Assembly: GCA_963791625.1 (NCBI GenBank)
Contig: CAWBTA010000005.1
Coordinates: 1-64,000, forward strand
Origin: JANMCE01 sp963791625
GTDB lineage: Bacteria > Actinomycetota > Acidimicrobiia > Acidimicrobiales > Ilumatobacteraceae
Length of the DNA stretch: 64,000 bases
Direction: 5' to 3'
The translations under genes were made by a program, and so were the position numbers. Below the pieces are notes generated by a model. The model had not been told where the DNA came from. It searched no databases and worked only from the letters and a program-made list of their open reading frames with translations. Numbering within the stretch: position 1 is the stretch's first letter; each line of letters starts with the position of its first letter. Shown here piece after piece: positions 36,765 through 45,050 of the stretch.

Positions 36765-37859
36765 ATGAGCACAATTGCGGCCGATGACCTCAGGGTCAGC
36801 ACGTTTACCACTGAAGAGATGGCGGCATGTCGGCCGGCGGGACGTGATCTCCGGCGAGCGACGCGTCGGTTGCAGGGTAAGGCCGCCGTCATCGGTGCGC
36901 TCGGTGTCACGGGCTACGTCGGCCTTCTTCTCACCCACACGCTCTTACTGGCCATTCCGCTTGCTGTCGTCATGGTGCTCGCCGTCATCGCTACGGGCAC
37001 CTGCATCATGCACGACGCAAACCACGGAGCGTTCAGTGATTCCAAGGTCATCAATCGTATCGTCGGCTACAGCTCCGACATCATGGGGGCGAGCTCATGG
37101 TTGTGGCGACAGAAGCACAACGGTTTGCACCATGCCAACACCAACGTGGTCGGCATCGACACCGACATCGAACAGATGCCCTTCGCCCGGCTCGCGCCCG
37201 GACAACCGTGGAAGGCGTGGCATCGCTATCAGCACATCTACATGTGGGGACTCTACGGATTCCTCACGGTCCAATGGGCGCTGTTCTCCGACCTCGCCAA
37301 CGTCATCACCCGCAAGATCGGTAGCCAACCGCTGCGACGCCGACCCAAGTTCTGGGATCTCACGATGCTGCTGACCGGAAAGGCGTTGCACGCATCGTGG
37401 GCACTCATCGTGCCTATGTTCTTCCACCGATGGTGGGTGGTGGTTACGTTCTATCTGGCGTGCTCATGGACGGTTGGTTTCGCGCTCGCCGTCTTCTTCC
37501 AGGTCGCCCACTGCGTCGACAACACCTCCTTCGCCGTACCTGAGACGGCGCGGCGCGGTGACGACTTCGCTCTGCATCAATTGCGCACGACGGCGAACGT
37601 GCAGTGCGGAACGCCGGTCATCGGACCGATCACGGCGTGGCTGATGGGCGGCCTGCATCAACAGATCGAACATCACCTCGCGCCTGGTGTTCCCCACACC
37701 GCCTACGCTGCCATGGGTCGTCGCGTGCGCCAGTTGTGCGTCGATCGTGAGGTCACCTACGTCGAGCACACCAGCATGTGGGCCGCGCTTCGCTCGCATA
37801 TGCGGTGGTTGCGCATCATGGGTCTTCGCCCGGCGGTTTCCGGGGATCATCTCTCGTAG
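36765..37859 (+). CDS. Membrane fatty-acid desaturase
   Basis: About 364 residues from MSTIAADDLR. The three histidine boxes are present: HDANHGAF (H-x-x-x-H), RQKHNGLHH (H-x-x-H-H) and HQQIEHH (Q-x-x-H-H). They lie among four hydrophobic stretches, for example VTGYVGLLLTHTLLLAIPLA. The Q-x-x-H-H third box places it with front-end or acyl-lipid desaturases of the linoleoyl-CoA type, but no cytochrome b5 domain is fused. It would use oxygen and an external electron donor to introduce a double bond in membrane lipids. It lies alone between a gene-poor region and the ABC locus. Confidence 0.9.
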   Translation: MSTIAADDLRVSTFTTEEMAACRPAGRDLRRATRRLQGKAAVIGALGVTGYVGLLLTHTLLLAIPLAVVMVLAVIATGTCIMHDANHGAFSDSKVINRIVGYSSDIMGASSWLWRQKHNGLHHANTNVVGIDTDIEQMPFARLAPGQPWKAWHRYQHIYMWGLYGFLTVQWALFSDLANVITRKIGSQPLRRRPKFWDLTMLLTGKALHASWALIVPMFFHRWWVVVTFYLACSWTVGFALAVFFQVAHCVDNTSFAVPETARRGDDFALHQLRTTANVQCGTPVIGPITAWLMGGLHQQIEHHLAPGVPHTAYAAMGRRVRQLCVDREVTYVEHTSMWAALRSHMRWLRIMGLRPAVSGDHLS

Positions 37860-37942
37860 AACCCATTTCCTCAGCTGGCTCTCAGCGGCCCTTCTTTACC
37901 GTCGTTCGTAGGTGATTCCCGAACGACTTCAGGAGGTTCCCG

Positions 37943-38875
37943 ATGAGCAGAACGAAGCCCACCGTATCGCTGGGCGTTGCCGCCATGGTCGTCGCGGCTT
38001 GCGGCTCGACCACCACGGCAGCATCGACGTCCGCCACAACCAGGACCGGCCCTACCACGACTGTGACCGGGGCGACTGCCTCGGATTCGGCGTTCGGTCT
38101 CGACAAGAAGAGTCTGCAGGCGAAGCGGCTCAACGTGGAGAGCCTGGTGGCGACGTGCATGAAGAAGCAGGGTTTCGAGTACGTGCCGCTCGACCCCTCG
38201 GTCGTCTTGGTCAACAATGGCCGCTTCGTCGTCACCGGGTTGAGTGAGGACGACTTCCGACAGCAGTACGGCTACGGATGGACGACCACCTACGGCACCC
38301 CGCTCGGCACGAAAAGGGTCGCCAATCCGAACCCCAACGCCAAGATCCGAGACGCTCTCAGCCCGTCCGACCGAAAGGCCTACGACAAGGCCCTGAACGG
38401 GGGCAGCGAGGACGGCACCTTCGCCAACGCCATTGTGCAGGGGGACTTCGGCATGCTGGGCGGATGCAACAGATCAGCCGCAGCCGAGGCCTTCGGCGGT
38501 AATGACGCGCTCAACGTGGTGTCATCCACCCTGGAGGAAATTGACAAGCGGGTGTCCGCCGATCCACAGATGATCCAGGCCGAGAAGAAGTGGCGCGAGT
38601 GCCTGAACGCGGCAGGATTCAAGTTCTCGACGAGCGACCAGATCGATGAGCACCTGAAGTCGAGTCTGAAGGCAATCGTCGGCTCGAACCCCGAGAACAC
38701 CACGTTCGACCGCAACGCGCTGGCCGCGTTGCAGCAGGAGGAGCTCCGCACCGCCGAGGCCGACTGGGCGTGCGAGGTGAAACACAAGTTGCCGGTAGAA
38801 CCCAAGGTGATCGCGGCGGTGGAGAAGGCATACTTCGAGGCGAATCCCGGCCTGGCCTCCAAGCTTGCGCGGTGA
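37943..38875 (+). CDS. Secreted lipoprotein at the head of the ABC/two-component locus
   Basis: 310 residues. Signal and lipobox are MSRTKPTVSLGVAAMVVAAC, with a Thr/Ser-rich linker after the Cys. Mature features are paired Cys motifs, LVATCMKKQGFEYVP and WRECLNAAGFKFS (C-x4-GF), a pattern seen in actinobacterial lipoproteins that sit beside efflux-type ABC systems. AGGAGG precedes the ATG. The stop overlaps the GTG of the adaptor gene (GTGA), so it is part of the operon. Its role may be sensing or binding the transported peptide; this is inference. Confidence 0.75.
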   Translation: MSRTKPTVSLGVAAMVVAACGSTTTAASTSATTRTGPTTTVTGATASDSAFGLDKKSLQAKRLNVESLVATCMKKQGFEYVPLDPSVVLVNNGRFVVTGLSEDDFRQQYGYGWTTTYGTPLGTKRVANPNPNAKIRDALSPSDRKAYDKALNGGSEDGTFANAIVQGDFGMLGGCNRSAAAEAFGGNDALNVVSSTLEEIDKRVSADPQMIQAEKKWRECLNAAGFKFSTSDQIDEHLKSSLKAIVGSNPENTTFDRNALAALQQEELRTAEADWACEVKHKLPVEPKVIAAVEKAYFEANPGLASKLAR

Positions 38876-40790
38876 CAGCTGTGCGGCCGAGACGCCTCCT
38901 GGCGATCGTGGTGATGGTCGCCATGAGCAGCGGTGCGCTGGGCTGGATTGGCGCTTTGCGCATCAAGTCGCCTGCGCAGCTTGCTGCCCAGACTGCGCCG
39001 CCCGCCGCCTCGTTGATTACGGTGCCAGTCCAGAGGATGACCCTTTCGGCCGATGTCATCACCCGGGGAACGGTTCGGCATCGGGCACCGACCAAGGTGA
39101 ACCTGGCCTCTTCGGCGTTGAAGCCCTCTACGAGCGGGTTGGTCACCCTGGCGCCGGAGAAGGGTGCCATGCTCGATGAGGGCAAGGTGGCAATGGCCGT
39201 GGGTGAACGGCCCGTCTTCGTGCTGCGGGGCGCGGTTCCAGCTTTTCGAGATCTGACACTGGGTACTGCGGGTGACGACGTTCGGCAGCTCGAAGATGGC
39301 CTGACGCGCCTCGGATTCGATCCGGGTCCGATCGACGGTTTGTACGATGCCGCCACCGCAATGGCAGTGACAGCCTGGTACGAGGAGTCGGGCTGGTCCG
39401 CATTCGGCCCGACCGAGCAGCAACACCAGGCTCTTGCGACTGCGAAAGAGGCCGCCACCAAAGCCCAACAGGCGCAGTACCAGGCTGCGCTCATTGCGTC
39501 CCAGACCCGGTCACAGTTGGAGGCCGACCGAAGCACGGCGGCGGGCGTGGAGGCCGCAGCGCAGACCAAAGCACCCAACGCCGACGCTGCGGCCGTCATC
39601 GCCCGTCGGACCATCGAAAGCACGACATCGACGGTCGAGCGAGACATAGCCGCCGCCAACGCGGAACTGGCCACCAAGACCGCAACGCTCCACACGGCCG
39701 AGGCCGCGAAGCTCGACGCGCAAGCCATGGTGAGGTCGCCGCCCACCGCTGCGACGCCGCCCGAACTTGCGGCGCTGCAGGCGGCGCTCGCCAAGGCGAC
39801 CGAGGCCGTCACGGTGGCCGCGGCCGATGTTGCCGCCGCGCAGAGCAACCTGGCCGCCGTGAAGGTGAACAGTTCGGCTGCCACCAAACGAGCGGCCGAC
39901 GAGGCCACGATGGCCGAACGCGACGCTGCCGCGGCGGCCGACGATCTGGCTCGCGCCCAGGCCGGCGCACAACGAGCCGCCAACCGAGCCGAGGCAGGTT
40001 CGCCCGAGCTCTCGCTCGTGACCCAGGCGGCCGCCAGTGCCGCTGCCGACGCAGCCGTGGCGATGGCCGACTACCAGTCTCTGATCGCCCGGACGGGTAC
40101 CCAGATTCCGGCTGACGAGTTGTTGTTCCTCTCGGACCTCCCCCGCCGGGTCGACGACGTGAAGGTGAAAGGGGAGACCCCGCCACGACCGAGCTCATGA
40201 CGGTGAGCGGCCTCGCCTTGTCTATAGACGCGGCGTTGTCATCCAACGACGCCAAGCTCGTGGCCAACGGAGCCAAGGTCAACATCGAAGAACCCGACCT
40301 CGGCATCACCGCCACGGGCATCGTCAGCGTCCGCTCCGAACAGCCCGGTACCAACGGCGTGGACCCCCAAAAATTCTACGTCGAGGTCACACCGGATAAC
40401 GCGCCCGCGAGCCTCGTCGGCGCATCGGTCAAGCTCACGATCCCCGTAAAGTCGACGATGGGTGAGGTGCTCGTCATCCCTCTGAGTGCGCTGACGATCG
40501 GGGCATCGGGCACCTCGCGAGTCGAGATCGTCACCGGCGCCACCACGCGCTTCATCGACGTCGTCCCCGGGCTCGTCGCCCAAGGGCTGGTGGAGGTCAC
40601 GGCCCCCGCCGGAGATCTGGCTATCGGTGACAACGCGGTCGTCGGTCGCGGCAATGAGCGGCCGGTGGTGCCTGCAGGCAAGCCGTCGAAGAACCCACCG
40701 GCGCCGGAAACGACCGGGGTTGACACTTCGACGAGTGCGCCGTCGTCGACGTCGGGTCCGTCCTCCAGCGGCGCGACGCTTCGGGCATGA
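38872..40790 (+). CDS. HlyD-like periplasmic adaptor with peptidoglycan-binding domain, frameshifted
   Basis: About 640 residues after correcting one indel near 40175 (an A/G run). A short N-terminal transmembrane segment (LLAIVVMVAMSSGALGWIGAL) is followed by a lipoyl/barrel region. A PG-binding-1 domain (GDDVRQLEDGLTRLGFDPGPIDGLYD) comes next, then a long Ala-rich coiled coil, and beta domains in the second frame (VEVTPDNAPASLVGASVKL). A Ser/Thr-rich C-terminal tail follows. Such adaptors connect the ABC pump to the cell wall. The GTG start overlaps the lipoprotein stop; the end overlaps the ATPase start (ATGA). Confidence 0.75.
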
Positions 40791-41489
40791 CGATGGCACT
40801 CATCGAATTGAAGGATGTCGGTCGTCGCTACGAGGTTGACCCGCCGTTCGACGCGCTTCGCAATGTGACGCTGACGATCGAGAAGGGGGACAGCGTGGCC
40901 ATTGTGGGGCCGTCGGGATCGGGGAAATCCACCCTCCTGAACATCATTGGTTGTCTTGATCGACCGACCTCGGGCACCTACCGACTCGATGGTCTCGACA
41001 CGGCACAAGTCGGTGATCGCATCCTGGCCTCACTGCGCGCACAGCAGATCGGTTTCGTTTTCCAGTCGTTCCACCTGCTCAGTTTTCGCAGCGCGGTCGA
41101 CAACGTGATGCTGGCCGAGCTGTATCTCCGGCGCCCACGAGCCGGCCGCCGCGAGCGGGCCATGGCCGCCCTCGACCGGGTCGGTCTCGCGGCGCGCGGC
41201 AGAGTACCCGCCGACCGTTCTGTCGGGCGGCGAACGGCAACGGGTCGCGCTGGCCCGCGCGTTGGTGACCGCGCCGCCGCTGCTGTTGTGCGACGAGCCG
41301 ACCGGCAACCTCGACTCGGCCAACACCGCGAGCGTGCTCGGCCTCATCGACGACCTCCGATCCGATGGGCTGACGGTTGTCATGATCACCCACGACCCTT
41401 CCGTGGCATCACACGCCGAACGAATGGTTCGCATCGTCGACGGTCAGCTGAACGAAGAGACGGCGCTCGCCACACGGGGTGAGTCGTGA
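40787..41489 (+). CDS. MacB/LolD-type ABC transporter ATPase, one frameshift
   Basis: Walker A is GPSGSGKST. The frame continues with QQIGFVFQSFHLL, then breaks near 41205. The downstream frame supplies the ABC signature LSGGERQRVALARAL, Walker B LLLCDEPTGNLD and the switch His in VVMITHD. Correcting one base restores a 234-residue protein. The start overlaps the adaptor stop and the stop overlaps the permease GTG. It powers the FtsX-type permease, as in MacB-like mechanotransmission systems that do not themselves carry substrate through the membrane. Confidence 0.88.
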
Positions 41490-42766
41490 GTCGCGTCGCG
41501 ACAGGCAGAGTTGCGGTACTGCCCGGGTCCGGTGGATCAGGTCCGACCACCACGTTGCGGCCGACTCGCATAAGCCTGCGGGACCTTGCGGCCGAGTCGG
41601 TTGCGGCGTGTCTCGCCCGCCCGGCGAGAGCAGTATTGACCATCCTCGGGACCGTCCTCGGCATCGCGGCGTTGGTCGCAACGGTTGGCGTCTCCAAGAC
41701 GGCCGGTGGCCAGATCGTGGCTCGGTTCGACGCGCTGGCCGCCACGGACGTGTCCGTGACCCCGCGCGCTGCGGCCACGGCAGTGGTGTCGCGAGCAATC
41801 CCGTGGGACGCAGCGACCCGCATTGAGCGGCTCGCCGGAGTGGTCGCAGCCGGCACATCGGCCGACGTTGACGTGAAAGGAGCGCTCATCCGCTCGGTAC
41901 CGCTCAACGACCCGAGCGGCCAGTCGACCTTTCAGCTCCCGGTGAAGGCCGTGTCACCCGATCTGTTCGCAGCTGTCCGGGCCCGCTTGGCCAGCGGCCG
42001 CGTGTTCGATGACGGGCATTCGGCTCGCGCTGATCGTGTTGCGGTGCTCGGACCGGCCGCAGCTGAGCGGTTGAACCTGGCGAGCGTCAACCAGCAACCG
42101 GCGATCTTCATTGGTGAGCACCTGTACCTCATTGTCGGTGTGGTCTCAGACGTCGCTCGACAGGCCGACATGCTTGGCGCCGTCATGATTCCCGAGGGCA
42201 CCGCTCGCCTCGAGTTCGGCCTCGTCGCGCCCGGTTCAGTGCAGATCGACACGGCGGTTGGCGCGGCACGTTTAATTGCGCATCAGGCGCCCATCGCGCT
42301 GAACCCCGACAACCCGGCGCTCTTCCGGGTCGCGCAACCACCCGACGCGCAAGCGTCCAGAAACGCCATCAAGAACGACCTGAACGCGCTCTTCATCATC
42401 CTCGGAGCGGTGTCGCTGCTGGTCGGCGCACTCGGGATTGCCAACGTGACGCTGGTGTCGGTGCTCGAACGGGTGGGCGAAATCGGTCTGCGGCGGGCGC
42501 TTGGTGCCGGGCGCAGACACATCGCCGCTCAGTTCCTCACCGAAAGCGCGCTCATGGGTCTGTTCGGTGGAATCCTTGGCGCCAGTCTCGGCACGGTCAC
42601 AACCGTGATCGTCGCCGTGTCACGGAAGTGGACGGCGATTATCGATCCGACTCTTCCAGTGCTCGCCCCCCTGGTGGGCGCGTTCATTGGATTGCTGTCA
42701 GGTCTCTATCCCTCCTGGCGAGCCGCTCGGATGCAACCCGTCGAAGCGCTACGAGCCGGCACATGA
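41486..42766 (+). CDS. MacB/FtsX-family ABC permease
   Basis: 426 residues from GTG. The N-terminal helix (ARPARAVLTILGTVLGIAALVATVG) is followed by a large extracytoplasmic MacB-type domain (about residues 60-285). Three C-terminal helices follow, with LFIILGAVSLLVGALGIANVTLVSVLERVGEIGLRRALGA and a final VEALRAG, the conserved ending. This is the usual FtsX topology. It works with the adjacent ATPase and adaptor. Confidence 0.9.
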   Translation: MSRVATGRVAVLPGSGGSGPTTTLRPTRISLRDLAAESVAACLARPARAVLTILGTVLGIAALVATVGVSKTAGGQIVARFDALAATDVSVTPRAAATAVVSRAIPWDAATRIERLAGVVAAGTSADVDVKGALIRSVPLNDPSGQSTFQLPVKAVSPDLFAAVRARLASGRVFDDGHSARADRVAVLGPAAAERLNLASVNQQPAIFIGEHLYLIVGVVSDVARQADMLGAVMIPEGTARLEFGLVAPGSVQIDTAVGAARLIAHQAPIALNPDNPALFRVAQPPDAQASRNAIKNDLNALFIILGAVSLLVGALGIANVTLVSVLERVGEIGLRRALGAGRRHIAAQFLTESALMGLFGGILGASLGTVTTVIVAVSRKWTAIIDPTLPVLAPLVGAFIGLLSGLYPSWRAARMQPVEALRAGT

Positions 42767-42776
42767 CCCGAGGATT

Positions 42777-42796
42777 CTCAGCATCTGCTCAGCATC
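42777..42796 (+). promoter_or_regulatory. Tandem CTCAGCATC direct repeat
   Basis: CTCAGCATC at 42777-42785 and again at 42788-42796 is a perfect nine-base repeat with an 11-bp period. Tandem repeats one helical turn apart are the standard binding mode of OmpR-type response regulators. The site lies 55 bp before the 27-codon peptide and 193 bp before the response regulator gene, so the cognate regulator is the likely ligand. Confidence 0.6.
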
Positions 42797-42851
42797 GATT
42801 CCTTACCGTGAACACCATCGACATCGTCGACAACCGAACAGGAGAATCAAC

Positions 42852-42935
42852 ATGACGAACATGCGAAAGACCGCAGTGGAAGTGCAGGTCAGCGCCACAA
42901 CGGGCAAGGTTGTAAGCGATCAGATCGAGGAGTAG
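42852..42935 (+). CDS. 27-residue peptide, possible exported peptide or PepSY remnant
   Basis: The ATG at 42852 opens a 27-codon frame (MTNMRKTAVEVQVSATTGKV and a short acidic end, SDQIEE). AGGAG stands at good spacing before the ATG. The stop is 53 bp ahead of the response regulator. The sequence resembles the end of PepSY domains (E-V-x-V-x-x-x-T-G-K-V), so it may be a remnant, or a small secreted or regulatory peptide served by the adjacent ABC system. Being placed just after a tandem regulator site makes it unlikely to be random, but translation is unproven. Confidence 0.5.
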   Translation: MTNMRKTAVEVQVSATTGKVVSDQIEE

Positions 42936-42988
42936 GCAGCCAATACCCCGACTAACCTGCAGGCAGGAGACGTCGGAGGGGGCGAACC

Positions 42989-43663
42989 GTGAAGGTGCTC
43001 GTCGTTGAAGACGATGAATCCTTGGCTGAAGCCCTGCAGCGCGGGTTGGTCGATCAAGGTTTCGACGTCGACGTCGTTGGCGACGGGAACGTCGCCCTTG
43101 ATCGCCCGCTCGACACCACCTATGACGTCATCGTGCTCGACCTTATGCTGCCCGGTCTCAACGGCTATAGGGTCATCTCCGAGCTTCGGGCTCGCGACGA
43201 CTGGACGCCGATTCTTGTGCTCACGGCCAAACAGGGTGAGTTCGACCAGACCGAAGTGCTCGATTCCGGCGCCGATGATTTCTTGTCCAAACCGTTCTCG
43301 TTTCCGGTACTCGTCGCGCACGTGCGGGCTCTTGCTCGTCGCCGGAAGAACGGGGCCGCGCACCTTGTTGCGGGTGATCTCATCCTCGACACGAGGCAGC
43401 ACCGTTGCTGGCGCGGGTCTACCGAGATCACGCTGACTCGACGCGAGTTCGTGCTGCTCGAAATGCTGATGCGACGCGTTGACGAGGCAATCCCGAAACA
43501 GGAGTTGCTCGACGAGGTGTGGGACTACGCGTTCAACGGAGACGCGAACATCGTTGAGGTCTACGTGGGCTACCTACGAGGCAAGATTGACCGACCGTTT
43601 TCGAAGGCCTCTTTGGAAACGGTTCGTGGGGTTGGCTATCGATTGCGAGGCGACGGTGACTGA
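42989..43663 (+). CDS. OmpR-family response regulator
   Basis: 224 residues from GTG with a GGAGG site. The receiver domain has LVVEDDESLAEAL, the phosphorylated Asp in VIVLDLMLPGLNG and the conserved Lys in FLSKPF. The winged-helix domain has LTRREFVLLEMLMRR and VYVGYLRGKIDRPF. It pairs with the kinase immediately downstream, whose GTG lies inside its last codons. It probably binds the tandem CTCAGCATC repeat upstream and controls the ABC locus. Confidence 0.92.
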   Translation: MKVLVVEDDESLAEALQRGLVDQGFDVDVVGDGNVALDRPLDTTYDVIVLDLMLPGLNGYRVISELRARDDWTPILVLTAKQGEFDQTEVLDSGADDFLSKPFSFPVLVAHVRALARRRKNGAAHLVAGDLILDTRQHRCWRGSTEITLTRREFVLLEMLMRRVDEAIPKQELLDEVWDYAFNGDANIVEVYVGYLRGKIDRPFSKASLETVRGVGYRLRGDGD

Positions 43664-45020
43664 CAATGTGCGTCGCACTTCTATCCGGCTGCGGACGACG
43701 TTCATCGCCGTCACGATTGTCGCAGCCGCATTTGTCACGGGTGCTACTGCACTCGTGGTGGTTCTCCAGCGGCAACTGATTACCGAGATCGACACCGCCC
43801 TGCGTACGCGACTCGATGATCTTCAAACCACTTCGGCTGGCGGCATTCGTTTACCTGCCTCGCTCCCCGACACCGGCGACGAGGGCACGGTGGTACAGAT
43901 CATCGGTGCCGACGGAGTCGTCATCACCCAGAGCGCCAACATCAAAGACCGCATACCGCTGATCGTGTCGAGTCCCGAAGGCATCACTCAGATCCGAACG
44001 GTAGAGCAGGCGCCCTTGGGTGATACCGCCGCCTATCGACTCGCCACCCGACGGGTGGTTTCCTCCGACCGCGACGTGGACCTAGTGGTGGGCGCTTCGC
44101 TCGATCCGACGCGGGAGAGTGTCCACACGCTTCGCCTTTCGTTGCTCCTCGGCATCCCTTTGCTGCTTCTCCTCGTGGGCGCGGTCACGTGGTTCGCGGC
44201 GGGCCGGGTGCTCGCGCCGGTCGAATCCATCCGGGCAACGGTGGCTGACATCTCGGCATCAGACCTGAGCAAGCGAGTGCCCGAACCGTCAGGTCGCGAC
44301 GAGATCTCTCGACTGGCGCACACGATGAACCAGACGCTCGACCGATTACAAGCCGCCAGTGACAAGCAGCGGGCGTTCGTTAGTGACGCGTCGCACGAGT
44401 TCCGCACGCCACTGGCATCTCTGCAGGCGCAACTCGACGTGTTGTTGGCCAACTCGCAGCAGCTCGATCGACCGCACGTGGTGCGGCGCCTGCATGACGA
44501 CGCCCGACGGCTCCAACATCTCGCCGACGATCTCCTGTTCCTCGCCGTCCACGACGACGGACAACGAGAGCCCGTTCGGGCGCTCGTCGATCTCGATGAG
44601 TTACTCATTCAGGCCGTGGAACCAATACGAACTCGCAATGTCGTGCGGGTGGATATCTCGAAGGTAGAAGGAGGCCGAGTCCTCGGCGATTCCAGCCAGT
44701 TGGCCCGACTCATTGTGAACCTCTTGGACAACGCTGAACAGCACGCCGTCGACCAGATCACGGTGGAGCTCCATACGATCGATGCCACCGTTGAACTCGT
44801 CATCGCGGATGACGGGCCGGGCATTCCCGTCATTGATCGCGAACGGATCTTTGAGCGCTTTACGCGGCTCGACGCTGCTCGACAACGACGTCACGGCGGC
44901 GCCGGACTTGGTCTCAGCATCGTGAAGTCGATTGCCGATGCTCACAACGCCACCATCACCGTGGCCGACTCAAACCACGGCGCCCGCATCGTGGTCACCC
45001 TGGCCGCCGCTGCCACCTGA
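43656..45020 (+). CDS. HisKA-type sensor histidine kinase
   Basis: 454 residues. Two transmembrane helices (FIAVTIVAAAFVTGATALVV and SLLLGIPLLLLLVGAVTWFA) flank an extracytoplasmic sensor of about 130 residues. A HAMP domain (VLAPVESIRATVADISASDLSKRVP) comes next. The H-box is SDASHEFRTPLASLQ, the N-box LIVNLLDNAEQHA, and G boxes are IADDGPGIP and GGAGLGLSIV. GTG 43656 is chosen because it overlaps the regulator stop by eight bases. The ligand is unknown. Confidence 0.92.
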   Translation: MTDNVRRTSIRLRTTFIAVTIVAAAFVTGATALVVVLQRQLITEIDTALRTRLDDLQTTSAGGIRLPASLPDTGDEGTVVQIIGADGVVITQSANIKDRIPLIVSSPEGITQIRTVEQAPLGDTAAYRLATRRVVSSDRDVDLVVGASLDPTRESVHTLRLSLLLGIPLLLLLVGAVTWFAAGRVLAPVESIRATVADISASDLSKRVPEPSGRDEISRLAHTMNQTLDRLQAASDKQRAFVSDASHEFRTPLASLQAQLDVLLANSQQLDRPHVVRRLHDDARRLQHLADDLLFLAVHDDGQREPVRALVDLDELLIQAVEPIRTRNVVRVDISKVEGGRVLGDSSQLARLIVNLLDNAEQHAVDQITVELHTIDATVELVIADDGPGIPVIDRERIFERFTRLDAARQRRHGGAGLGLSIVKSIADAHNATITVADSNHGARIVVTLAAAAT

Positions 45021-45050
45021 CGGCGTAATCATCGGTGTCAGAATGACCAC

